Positions 1 through 7,442 of a DNA stretch of 9,554 nucleotides are shown here, in pieces. Under the pieces are notes generated by a model that did no database searches, had not been told where the DNA came from, and worked only from the letters and a program-made list of their open reading frames with translations. Source of the stretch: Bacteroidota bacterium (GTDB taxonomy: Bacteria; Bacteroidota; Bacteroidia; Chitinophagales; Chitinophagaceae); the NCBI GenBank assembly GCA_023440945.1, contig JAEZRL010000486.1, forward strand, positions 1 to 9,554. The letters run 5' to 3'. Position 1 is the first letter of the stretch. Each line of letters begins with the position of its first letter. The position numbers were made by a program, and so were the translations under genes.

Positions 1-17
1 CATTTATTCAAAAAATA

Positions 18-584
18 ATGGCACATATAAAATTAAATAATGAAGACCTTCCCGGTATTGTTGGCCTGTTGCATTATAGCCCTGAGACAGCTAAGCCATT
101 AAATGATCTTGCGGAAGTTTTACTTACTGCCGATTCTACTCTCAGCAAAGGTGAAAGAGAAATAATCGCTGCATCTGTTTCCCATTGGAATGATTGTCAT
201 TTTTGTCATACCACTCATGCTGCGGTTGCCGCAGCTCATCTGAATGCTGGTGTATCATTAATTGATGATATCAAACAAAATTTACGGCAAACACCTGTTT
301 CTGATAAGCTGAGAGCATTGCTGCAAATCGGAAAGCAGGTACAAAAAGGTGGTAAAAATGTTACGCCAGAAGACGTACAATCAGCACGAAACGCTGGTGC
401 TACAGATAAAGAAATACATGACACGGTACTGATCGCTGCAGCCTTTTGCATGTTCAACCGTTATGTGGATGGACTGGCAACCTGGGCGCCTGCTGATAAT
501 CACGCTTATTTGCCGATGGGCGAAATGCTTGCTCAAAAAGGTTATGCTGCTACAACGCCTCAGCCTGAGGAGACGGTTGTATAA
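18..584 (+). CDS. Carboxymuconolactone decarboxylase-family (AhpD-like) peroxidase-related protein
   Basis: A 188-residue cytoplasmic protein with the AhpD-type active-site signature: Glu48, eleven residues, then Cys60-His-Phe-Cys63 and His67. In AhpD the CxxC pair is the redox-active dithiol and the Glu/His act in a proton relay, giving alkylhydroperoxidase or reductase-partner activity. Family members of this size are usually annotated as peroxidase-related or carboxymuconolactone decarboxylase-family enzymes. The all-helical character (Ala-rich helices around residues 44-78 and 118-150) and the absence of a signal peptide or membrane segment fit the family. True carboxymuconolactone decarboxylases lack the CxxC, so a thiol-redox role is the better inference, but the substrate is unknown. 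Only 17 bases precede the ATG, so the promoter and any upstream operon partner lie outside the window. A strong terminator follows, so this is the last gene of its transcript. Confidence 0.88.
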   Translation: MAHIKLNNEDLPGIVGLLHYSPETAKPLNDLAEVLLTADSTLSKGEREIIAASVSHWNDCHFCHTTHAAVAAAHLNAGVSLIDDIKQNLRQTPVSDKLRALLQIGKQVQKGGKNVTPEDVQSARNAGATDKEIHDTVLIAAAFCMFNRYVDGLATWAPADNHAYLPMGEMLAQKGYAATTPQPEETVV

Positions 585-624
585 AGGGAAAGATACAAGA
601 ATATAGCTGAAAGGCTAAACGTAC

Positions 625-658
625 AAAAACCGGAGGGTAATAATGCTTCCGGTTTTTT
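625..658 (+). terminator. Rho-independent terminator after the AhpD-like gene
   Basis: ACCGGA (629-634) pairs with TCCGGT (648-653) around a 13-base loop, preceded by an A-run and followed by TTTTT. The flanking A and T runs can extend the stem and would let it work in both directions. It lies about 40 bases after the stop codon at 584 and separates this gene from rimO. Confidence 0.85.
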
Positions 659-749
659 ACTGTTTGAATAACATGCTACAAGCATCAGTAATAAAAATAT
701 CTTAACGCTTACTTCGTATTTGATTTTTTATACTTCATTGACGGCGAAT

Positions 750-757
750 TACCTTTG
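750..757 (+). promoter_or_regulatory. Bacteroidota -7 promoter box for rimO
   Basis: TACCTTTG is an exact match to the Bacteroidota housekeeping sigma -7 consensus TAnnTTTG. Its end lies 8 bases before the rimO ATG, so transcription would start about 761-763 and leave a leader of only a few bases. A matching -33 TTTG at normal spacing is not visible; the nearest TTTG (719-722) is 27 bases upstream of the box, which is too far. Confidence 0.45.
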
Positions 758-765
758 CGCTCTTT

Positions 766-2079
766 ATGAAGGCAAGAACATTACAAAAAGATAAGGTGAA
801 CATCATCACACTTGGTTGCAGTAAAAACCTGGTGGATAGTGAAGTGCTGAGCGGCCAACTTTCAGCAAATGATATCGCGGTAGCGCATGAAAATAAAAAA
901 CTTGATCATAACATTGTGGTAGTGAATACCTGTGGCTTTATTGATAAAGCCAAAGAAGAAAGTATCAACACCATTCTTGAGCAGGTTGAATTAAAGCAAA
1001 AAGGCCGTTTGGATAAAGTGTATGTTACCGGTTGCCTGAGTGAAAGATACCGCAGCGACCTGCAATCAGAAATACCGGAAGTAGATGCGTGGTTTGGTAC
1101 ACTTGAACTTCCTTTATTATTGAAGCAATTAAATGCGGATTATAAGAAAGAATTATTGGGTGAACGGTTATTAAGTACACCTAAACATTATGCCTATTTA
1201 AAGATTAGCGAAGGTTGCAACAGAACCTGCGCTTTTTGTGCCATTCCTTTAATGCGTGGCCAGCATATAAGCAAACCTGTAGAAGAATTGGTGAAAGAAG
1301 CAGAAACGCTTGTACAGAAAGGTGTAAAAGAAGTTATGCTGATAGGGCAGGAGTTAACTTATTATGGCCTGGATCTGTATAAAAAAAGGATGCTTGCTGA
1401 TTTGCTTGATAAATTATCCAATGTTAAAGGTCTTGAATGGATTCGGTTGCACTATGCTTATCCCAATAAATTTCCATTGGAAGTGCTTGATGTTATGCGT
1501 GAAAAAGAAAACATTTGTAATTATCTGGATATGCCTTTGCAACATGCAAGTGATAAAATGTTGAAAGTTATGCGCAGGCAAAGCTCCAGAAAAGAAATGG
1601 AAGAACTGATCGCAAATATCAGGGAGAAAATGCCAGGTATTTGTTTACGTACTACTTTGATTGCAGGTTTTCCAGGCGAAACGCAGGATGACGTAGATGA
1701 TCTGAAAGATTTTTTGCAGCAGCAACGTTTTGACCGGGTAGGCATCTTCACTTATTCGCATGAAGAAGGAACATCTGCTTACACTTTGGCAGATGATGTA
1801 ACACCGGAAGAAAAACAAAGAAGAGCACAGGAAATAATGGAAGTGCAGCAGGAGATATCTTTGGAAAAGAACATGGAAAAAGTAGGTAAAACTTTTAAAG
1901 TGATCGTTGATAAAAAAGAGGCCGGAAGATATTTGGGAAGAACTGAATTTGACAGTGTGGAAGTAGATAATGAAGTGGTAATCCAGTCAAAAGAAAAGTT
2001 GGCTATTGGTGATTTTGTAAATGTGAAAATCACGAAAGCTTATGATTACGATCTTGAAGGCGAGGTAGTATCTTACTAA
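766..2079 (+). CDS. rimO: Ribosomal protein S12 methylthiotransferase RimO
   Basis: RimO is a radical-SAM enzyme that adds a beta-methylthio group to a conserved aspartate of ribosomal protein S12. All parts are visible in 437 residues, a normal length. The N-terminal UPF0004 domain starts with the RimO-specific LGCSKNLVDSE stretch and carries Cys18, Cys56 and Cys90 as ligands of the auxiliary [4Fe-4S] cluster. The radical-SAM core has the CxxxCxxC motif at Cys151, Cys155 and Cys158, with GCNRTCAFCAIP around it. A TRAM domain occupies roughly residues 370-437. The SKNLVDSE stretch favours RimO over the tRNA methylthiotransferases MiaB and MtaB. The ATG at 766 is used because it follows a -7 box directly and no other Met lies before the Cys18 region. 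bshC follows after 36 bases with no terminator between, suggesting co-transcription. Confidence 0.96.
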   Translation: MKARTLQKDKVNIITLGCSKNLVDSEVLSGQLSANDIAVAHENKKLDHNIVVVNTCGFIDKAKEESINTILEQVELKQKGRLDKVYVTGCLSERYRSDLQSEIPEVDAWFGTLELPLLLKQLNADYKKELLGERLLSTPKHYAYLKISEGCNRTCAFCAIPLMRGQHISKPVEELVKEAETLVQKGVKEVMLIGQELTYYGLDLYKKRMLADLLDKLSNVKGLEWIRLHYAYPNKFPLEVLDVMREKENICNYLDMPLQHASDKMLKVMRRQSSRKEMEELIANIREKMPGICLRTTLIAGFPGETQDDVDDLKDFLQQQRFDRVGIFTYSHEEGTSAYTLADDVTPEEKQRRAQEIMEVQQEISLEKNMEKVGKTFKVIVDKKEAGRYLGRTEFDSVEVDNEVVIQSKEKLAIGDFVNVKITKAYDYDLEGEVVSY

Positions 2080-2115
2080 AAAAAGAAACGGAAATAAAAG
2101 CTGCATAACTGTTTA

Positions 2116-3777
2116 ATGAAGCAATACATCAATAACCAGTACTACCCTTTAGCAACTGCCGGCAATGCTGAAGCAGCCGATAACGAAATCTGTAAAACGA
2201 TTCCTTATCAGCAAACAAATTATTTTTCCAAAACGGTAACGGATTATCTTGATAAGAATGAATTGCTGAGGCCGTTTTACAAATATCCCGTTTCGTTGGA
2301 AGGAATTGAGGAAGCGATAGAAGCACGAAAACAATTTCCTCAAAACAGGAAAGTGCTTGTTGAAGAATTAAATAAACAATACGCTGATCTTTCAATCAGT
2401 GAAAAAACAAGCAATAATATTCAACTGCTTGCTGAAGAAAATACTTTTACGATAACAACAGCCCATCAGCCTAATATCTTTACCGGTCCTTTATATTTTA
2501 TTTATAAAATTCTTCATGCTGTAAAACTGGCGGAGAGTTTATCACGCCAGTTTTCTCAATACAATTTTGTTCCGGTTTATTATATGGGTAGTGAAGATGC
2601 CGATCTTGATGAATTAAATCACATAAAAATAAACGGACAGGAATATAAATGGAATACAAAACAAACCGGTGCTGTTGGAAGAATGAAAGTCGATAAGGCT
2701 TTTATTGAACTAATAGATAAAATAGAAGGACAGATCGGCGTTGAAAAATATGGTGAAGAACTTACTTCGATTTTTAAAGCCAGTTACAGGATAAATGCAA
2801 CCATTCAGCAGGCCACCCTCGAACTTGTAAATGCATTGTTCAGTGAATTTGGTTTAGTAGTATTGAATCCGGATAATGCAGAACTAAAACGTGTTTTCAA
2901 TCCTGTTGTAAAGAAAGAATTAACGCAGCAATTTTCACATAAGGTTGTACGACAAACATTACAACAATTAGGACAACATTATAAAGTACAGGCAGGTGGA
3001 AGAGAGATCAATTTATTTTATTTGATAGATGATAGAAGAGAAAGGATAGAAGTAAGGAATGGAAAATTTTTAATTCAAAATACAGAATTAGCTTTTACCG
3101 AAGAGGAAATGTTGAAGGAAGTAGATGCACATCCCGAACGTTTTAGTGGTAATGTAATTCTACGAGGTGTTTTCCAGGAAACAGTTTTACCGAATATAGC
3201 TTTTATCGGCGGCGGAGGTGAACTGGCCTACTGGCTTGAATTAAAAGATGTTTTTGATGCAGTTAATGTTCCTTATCCTGTTCTTATTTTGCGCAATTCT
3301 TTTTTATTAATAGAACCATTTGAAAAAGAAAGAATAAACAAACTTGGTTTTGAACTGAAAGATATCTTTTTACCAAAACAAGATTTGCTGAACAAAGTTG
3401 TAAAACGTGACACTTCAAAGCAACTTACACTTACAAAAGAAACAGAACAAGCAAAAACATTTTATCAGTATTTAAAAAATATTGCTGGAGAAATTGATAC
3501 TACTTTGCAGCACCATATTGATGCGTTGGAAACAAAAGCAGTAAAAAAACTGGTTGAACTTGAAAAGAAAATGTTGCGTGCTGAACGAAGAAAATTTCAA
3601 GCAGAAGAAAGACAGATCCATAAACTAAAAGATCATCTTTTTCCTAATAACAGTTTACAGGAAAGAACAGAAAATGTTTCTTCTTTTTATGCGCGTTTTG
3701 GAAAAGAATTGCTTCAAATTCTTTATAAAAATTCTCCTGCCCTTGAACAGGAATTTACGCTTCTTGTATTGCCATAA
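2116..3777 (+). CDS. bshC: Bacillithiol biosynthesis cysteine-adding enzyme BshC
   Basis: BshC catalyses the last step of bacillithiol synthesis, adding cysteine to glucosaminyl-malate. The 553-residue protein shows the family hallmarks: the TTAHQPNIFTGPLYFIYK stretch with His117-Gln118-Pro119 in a Rossmann-type core, YYMGSEDADLDELNH at about 155-169 (the counterpart of the acidic EDHD-type motif in Firmicutes), the glycine-rich IGGGGELAYWLEL region in the second half, and a long charged coiled coil at about 464-505 followed by LFPNNSLQER. The length is close to that of other Bacteroidota BshC proteins. The start at 2116 gives the usual N-terminus and is 36 bases from the rimO stop, with no visible Shine-Dalgarno. 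bshA and bshB are not in this window; in Bacteroidota they are usually elsewhere. The identification is strong; that the cell makes bacillithiol is inferred. Confidence 0.94.
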   Translation: MKQYINNQYYPLATAGNAEAADNEICKTIPYQQTNYFSKTVTDYLDKNELLRPFYKYPVSLEGIEEAIEARKQFPQNRKVLVEELNKQYADLSISEKTSNNIQLLAEENTFTITTAHQPNIFTGPLYFIYKILHAVKLAESLSRQFSQYNFVPVYYMGSEDADLDELNHIKINGQEYKWNTKQTGAVGRMKVDKAFIELIDKIEGQIGVEKYGEELTSIFKASYRINATIQQATLELVNALFSEFGLVVLNPDNAELKRVFNPVVKKELTQQFSHKVVRQTLQQLGQHYKVQAGGREINLFYLIDDRRERIEVRNGKFLIQNTELAFTEEEMLKEVDAHPERFSGNVILRGVFQETVLPNIAFIGGGGELAYWLELKDVFDAVNVPYPVLILRNSFLLIEPFEKERINKLGFELKDIFLPKQDLLNKVVKRDTSKQLTLTKETEQAKTFYQYLKNIAGEIDTTLQHHIDALETKAVKKLVELEKKMLRAERRKFQAEERQIHKLKDHLFPNNSLQERTENVSSFYARFGKELLQILYKNSPALEQEFTLLVLP

Positions 3778-3822
3778 AAACCCTTATTCAAAAGCAGGAG
3801 ATATAAAAAGTCTCACTTCAGG

Positions 3823-4263
3823 TTAAAAAGGAAGATCATCCAAAGGTTCTGTTATATCACTCGTTGCGGGTGCTGCAGGTGGTGTATTATAATTGTTGTT
3901 ATAACGATAAGCTGAATCAGGATTTTCGTTTGTATTTTCCGTTCCCTGTCTTGAACCTAATAGCTGAACATTCTGCACTCTTAAACTAAGCGAAGCGCCT
4001 TGCCTGCCATCCTGTGTTTGATAAGTACGAATATCAGGTGTTCCTTCAACATAAACCTGTGTTCCTTTTTTCAGATAAGGTGCAATGCCGGTTCTGTCCG
4101 TCCAATAAGCACATTCAACCCAAATCGTTTTATCTTTCTGATTACCTGTATTGTCTTTGAATCTTTCTGTGTGTGCAACACTAAAGTTTATTACATTTTT
4201 CCCATTCACTGTATTCGTAACACAATCTTTTCCAAGATTGCCAATTACCTGTAGTTTGATCAT
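3823..4263 (-). CDS. ssb: Single-stranded DNA-binding protein
   Basis: SSB coats single-stranded DNA during replication, repair and recombination. Counting from the ATG at 4263 the protein has 146 residues: an OB fold over about residues 1-105 (starting MIKLQVIGNLGKD, with Trp48 and Trp54 in the TIWVECAYW strand and YLKKGTQVYVEG following), a low-complexity Asn/Pro/Ala linker at about 106-138, and the acidic tip DDLPF at 142-146 that docks SSB partner proteins. An upstream in-frame ATG at 4302 would add 13 residues unlike any SSB N-terminus, so 4263 is preferred. The gene converges with bshC and diverges from the T9SS protein gene. It resembles the short ssb paralogs common in Bacteroidota; whether it is the main replicative copy cannot be told here. 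Confidence 0.94.
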   Translation of the reverse strand: MIKLQVIGNLGKDCVTNTVNGKNVINFSVAHTERFKDNTGNQKDKTIWVECAYWTDRTGIAPYLKKGTQVYVEGTPDIRTYQTQDGRQGASLSLRVQNVQLLGSRQGTENTNENPDSAYRYNNNYNTPPAAPATSDITEPLDDLPF

Positions 4264-4335
4264 AAAAAAAGTTTGTTCTAATATAACAAAATAACAAAAC
4301 ATACACGAGAAAAAAACTAACGTTCGCCTATGTTT

Positions 4336-4367
4336 TTTGTTTCGTATTTAATATGGCATTTGCTTTG
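4336..4367 (+). promoter_or_regulatory. Probable Bacteroidota promoter for the T9SS protein gene
   Basis: TTTG (4336-4339), a 20-base spacer and TTGCTTTG (4360-4367) match the Bacteroidota -33/-7 promoter arrangement, with one mismatch to TAnnTTTG. Transcription would start near 4372, giving a leader of about 20 bases before the ATG at 4391. Confidence 0.45.
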
Positions 4368-4390
4368 CCGCTTACTAACAAATTATACTG

Positions 4391-5701
4391 ATGAGAAAAT
4401 TTTACTTGCAGCCTTTATGGTTTGTTGTTTTTTTACTGCTTGCCAATTCTTTATCAGCACAAAGAAAACCTTCTTCGGTTGTAACATTGATTGAAGGAAA
4501 AAGACCTGTTGTAATAAATACAAATCGCGGTGCAGCCAGTGGTTGCGATACATTAAAGTATGCAGAATCTCAAAACTGGACACCTGTTTTAACTACATGG
4601 GGTTTCAATGGAGGTGATGGTTATGTAACCGGTAAAAACAAGTTTAACGATATTCAAAAAGGTTCTTTTTTTGATGCCTCTTCCTCCCAGGCCAGCTATC
4701 TCATTAAAACCTGGATTTATTTCGGCGCTGCAGGCGGATCGGATCTTTCTAACAAACGTATCCCTGTTAATGTATATGATTATAATTCTGCTACCGGTAC
4801 TCCCGGCGATCTGCTCGGCACAACAGATATTACTTTGCAGGATATTAAAACGGATGTACAAAATAAGGCTTATACACAAGTTCAGTTCGATCCTGCAATA
4901 CGCTTATCAGCATCAAAAAAATTTTTTATAACAGTTGATTTTTCATCACTTGTATGGACTAATCCGGCTCCTGCTACAGGTAATGATACTTTGGCTGTTT
5001 ATAGCAATAAATCGGGAGAATCTGCCGATAATGCAATAGAACAAACAGGCACCGGAAGCTGGCAAAAAATATCTTCCGGCTGGCCAGGCGTAGGCGAAAT
5101 GGATCTGTTCATTTTTCCGTTTGTGAGTACCGATATTAGTTGTGGCTTACTTCCTTTAAAATTACTTCAGTTTAATGCTGAAAGAAAAGGTAAAGATGTT
5201 GTTGTGAACTGGACAGTGGCAAACGAATACGACATGCTTAATTATGAAGTTGAACGAGCAGATGATAATCTTACTTTCAAAAAGGTAGCTTCTGTAAATG
5301 CTGTTAATGCAACGAGTTACACCTATGCCGTAACCGATAAAAATGTAACAGGAGGAACTTCAGGCAAGGTTACCTACAGGCTTAAACAAATCAATAAAGA
5401 TGGTTCTTTCACTTACTCTTCTTATGTAGTTATAAACATTGGCGAAGGATTTACTATCACTTTCGAAAATCCCGTTCACAACAGTTTGAAATTGCATGTA
5501 AGCAGCTCGGCACCGCAAAAAATTGCAGTACGCATGTTTGATATGCAAGGCAAATTTGTGGGCATACAACAGGAAGCATTGGTTGATGCAGGCAATCAAA
5601 TCATCAATCTAAACGGTTCGGCATCGCTGTCACCAGGTGTATATATTTTGGATGTTTTAATAAATAATGAGCACAAACATTACAAAGTGGTTAAGCATTA
5701 A
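4391..5701 (+). CDS. Secreted protein with T9SS type A C-terminal sorting domain
   Basis: A 436-residue exported protein of unknown function. Residues 1-23 form a Sec signal peptide (Arg-Lys start, hydrophobic core FVVFLLLA, cleavage probably after LSA before Gln24). Residues about 50-250 are a beta-rich region with many Thr/Asn/Gly and aromatic residues and few Cys; I do not recognise its family. Residues about 251-359 (starting CGLLPLKLLQF, then VVVNWTVANE and YRLKQINKDGSF) look like the fibronectin-III-like domain that commonly precedes the sorting signal in Bacteroidota. Residues about 360-436 (NPVHNSLKLHV, IAVRMFDMQGK, LSPGVYILDV) form the T9SS type A domain, which directs export through the outer membrane by the type IX secretion system and surface attachment or release. 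No catalytic motif is evident, so an adhesin or carbohydrate-binding role is possible but unproven. Confidence 0.88.
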   Translation: MRKFYLQPLWFVVFLLLANSLSAQRKPSSVVTLIEGKRPVVINTNRGAASGCDTLKYAESQNWTPVLTTWGFNGGDGYVTGKNKFNDIQKGSFFDASSSQASYLIKTWIYFGAAGGSDLSNKRIPVNVYDYNSATGTPGDLLGTTDITLQDIKTDVQNKAYTQVQFDPAIRLSASKKFFITVDFSSLVWTNPAPATGNDTLAVYSNKSGESADNAIEQTGTGSWQKISSGWPGVGEMDLFIFPFVSTDISCGLLPLKLLQFNAERKGKDVVVNWTVANEYDMLNYEVERADDNLTFKKVASVNAVNATSYTYAVTDKNVTGGTSGKVTYRLKQINKDGSFTYSSYVVINIGEGFTITFENPVHNSLKLHVSSSAPQKIAVRMFDMQGKFVGIQQEALVDAGNQIINLNGSASLSPGVYILDVLINNEHKHYKVVKH

Positions 5702-5840
5702 AGTTTGATTTTTTATTGAGCCTACTGCATTGCTACTGCTACTATGATGCTTGCCTCTGGTTAAACCAGTATGACGGTATGCTTGAGGATGTATTCACTG
5801 TCCGGTAAGATATTTCTGAAAACGTAGTAACTGCTTTGCA

Positions 5841-6095
5841 ATGCGATTGACGAACGAGGAAAAAGAAGCAATTCGTCCTAACAAAGCATTGGAGTTGTAC
5901 CCGGAAGACACGGGAACTTTAATAAATGCAGCTTGTTTCTTTGCAAAGGATGGTAATAAAGAAAAGGCGTTGGAGCTTCTTGAAACTGTTTTTGGAAAAG
6001 GGTTTGGTAAAAAGGACTGGATTGAAAATGATCCTGACTATGATTCTTTAAGAAAAGAACCTCGATTTATAGCGTTATTGGAAAAATTAAAATAA
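5841..6095 (+). CDS. Short TPR end-of-group-type protein, possibly a gene remnant
   Basis: An 84-residue open frame. From about residue 16 it matches the general pattern of the last tetratricopeptide unit found at the C-terminus of long TPR proteins: KALELYPEDTGTLINAACFFA, then NKEKALELLETVFGKGF, then KDWIENDPDYDSLRKEPRFIALLEKL. In such proteins this end-of-group segment caps a TPR superhelix used for protein-protein contacts. Here only about one and a half repeats are present with no signal peptide and no partner domain. The first 12 residues do not look like a TPR helix, and an in-frame stop lies at 5817-5819, so the frame cannot extend upstream. It may be the surviving 3' end of a decayed larger gene rather than a functional small protein. 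It converges with the histidine kinase gene, 37 bases away. No convincing promoter was seen. Confidence 0.55.
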   Translation: MRLTNEEKEAIRPNKALELYPEDTGTLINAACFFAKDGNKEKALELLETVFGKGFGKKDWIENDPDYDSLRKEPRFIALLEKLK

Positions 6096-6132
6096 GGATG
6101 AACCATGTGTTTATAAACAGAGGCAAGACACT

Positions 6133-7209
6133 CTAACCTTTTAAAAATACTTTTATTTCAGTGCCTTTATTTAATTCGCTTTCTAATAAAACCTTGCCAC
6201 CGGAATAGGTTACCATTTCTTTCACTAAATATAATCCAACCCCGCTGCCTTCAACATGATTATCCTTCCGGTAATACTTTAAAAACACCTCATCCTGTTC
6301 GGTTTCATCAATACCAATTCCGTTGTCTTTTACAGAAATAATTACATAGTTATTCTCACGCCACGTTTTTATAAATATCTCGGGAGTTCTCTCAAAGGAT
6401 CTGTATTTTATCGCATTGTTTAAAAGATTATAAACAATGCTTCTTAGCTTTCTTCTTGAAAAATTTACCTGGGAAACATTGATTTCACTTCTTACGATCG
6501 CTCCGCAAGAATTTATATCGTCACTCAAAGCAAGGCAAACATCTTCCAGGATATTTTCAAAATCTAAAAGTTCAAAATGCGACTGGTATTTATATTCATT
6601 TTCCCTGTTCTCGTTCAATTCGTTTATCAGTCTTTTCATTTTGGTTAAACCCCTTTCTACAACAGCCAGCAATAATTCAAAATCCTTCTTGTTTTCAATT
6701 TCAACGCTTTTAAGCTCCTCAACCGCAAGTATTATACTGCTCAAAGGGTTTTTTATATCGTGGGAAAGCGTATCCAATAATATTTTATAATCAGCGATCA
6801 ATTTTTCCTGTTCTTTCAGGTCTTTTATTCGATAAGTGATGTCAACAAATGTTATGATCACCCCGTTTGTTTTATTGTCTCTTCGTTTAACATAGGGAAG
6901 TATGTTCATTTGATACCAACGTCCGTCAGTAGTTTGAACTTCTTTTTCAAGAGGCTCTTTGCTGTCTATTACTTCTTGAATATTTTCTTCGATGGTTGAA
7001 AAACGAAAATTCTCCTGCATATTCAATATAGATTTACCTATATCGGTGGGGGACAGGGTGAACTGTTTCATTGCAGGCGGCGTAAACTTTTGTAAGATGA
7101 AATTGGCATCTACAAACAGTTGCGGAATTATCGTGTTTCTAAAATAGTTTTCCAGTTCCTCATTTTGTTCTGTAAGATTTTTTATTAAGTCTGCATCACT
7201 TTGCATCAT
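6133..7209 (-). CDS. Soluble PAS-domain sensor histidine kinase
   Basis: A 358-residue two-component sensor kinase without signal peptide or membrane segments, so it should sense a cytoplasmic signal. A short N-terminal helix (residues 8-22) leads into a PAS domain at about 22-125 (IPQLFVDANFILQKFTPPA through GVIITFVDIT) of the type found in CheB/CheR-PAS hybrid proteins. A linker helix follows, then HisKA with the phosphoacceptor His150 in LSHDIKNPLSS, and a HATPase domain with the N-box LLNNAIKY (262-269), G1 box DNGIGI (295-300), F-box-like FLKYYR and G2 box GSGVGLYLV. All catalytic motifs look intact. No response regulator is in the window, so it is an orphan here. The frame remains open upstream to a TTG at 7263, but the ATG at 7209 (with another ATG adjacent at 7206) is preferred because it starts just before the helix and just after a promoter-like sequence. 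Confidence 0.9.
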   Translation of the reverse strand: MMQSDADLIKNLTEQNEELENYFRNTIIPQLFVDANFILQKFTPPAMKQFTLSPTDIGKSILNMQENFRFSTIEENIQEVIDSKEPLEKEVQTTDGRWYQMNILPYVKRRDNKTNGVIITFVDITYRIKDLKEQEKLIADYKILLDTLSHDIKNPLSSIILAVEELKSVEIENKKDFELLLAVVERGLTKMKRLINELNENRENEYKYQSHFELLDFENILEDVCLALSDDINSCGAIVRSEINVSQVNFSRRKLRSIVYNLLNNAIKYRSFERTPEIFIKTWRENNYVIISVKDNGIGIDETEQDEVFLKYYRKDNHVEGSGVGLYLVKEMVTYSGGKVLLESELNKGTEIKVFLKG

Positions 7210-7223
7210 CTTTGTTTTTAAAA

Positions 7224-7252
7224 CTAAAGTAATGTAATTCCCAACATCCAAA
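7224..7252 (-). promoter_or_regulatory. Possible promoter for the histidine kinase gene
   Basis: On the minus strand TTTG (7252-7249), 17 bases and TACTTTAG (7231-7224) resemble the Bacteroidota -33/-7 pattern, with one mismatch in the -7 box. It would give a leader of about 10 bases before the ATG at 7209. It lies inside the longer TTG-start version of the gene, which argues for the shorter protein. Confidence 0.3.
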
Positions 7253-7442
7253 AATGTTTTCAACCCCTCGATAATAGGATATTCGACTAACTCAAGTTAC
7301 GGGTAAAAATCCAGCTCCGGTAATCAAAGCTTTTTGCTGTAACCACGTAAACATTAACCTATTCCGTCGAAAGTTTCAATTCTTATACACAATCAGCATA
7401 TAATTTGTTTACTTATCCTTTATCAAACAAAAACTTTTGGTT

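Noticed and set aside
3778..3822. Possible terminator between the convergent bshC and ssb genes.
   Set aside because: The only pairing seen (AACC with GGTT) is four bases with a loop of about 40, too weak to call.
4000..4254. An 84-codon + strand open frame antisense to ssb, and similar antisense frames over rimO, bshC, the T9SS gene and the kinase.
   Set aside because: These are frame shadows of well-supported genes; none shows a domain, signal peptide or plausible codon pattern.
5771..5827. An 18-codon open frame on the + strand containing LRMYSLSGKIFLKT, which resembles part of a T9SS sorting domain.
   Set aside because: It is very short, has a stop just upstream (5762-5764), and lacks the rest of the domain. 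A chance match or a tiny remnant cannot be told apart, so no gene is called.
5831..5838. CTGCTTTG just before the ATG at 5841, resembling the -7 box before rimO.
   Set aside because: It lacks the TA, has no -33 partner, and lies so close to the ATG that transcription would start inside the coding region.
6108..6119. A perfect 12-base palindrome TGTTTATAAACA between the convergent TPR and kinase genes.
   Set aside because: It has no loop, so it cannot act as a normal hairpin terminator, and AT-rich palindromes of this length occur by chance. An operator site in a convergent gap is unlikely.
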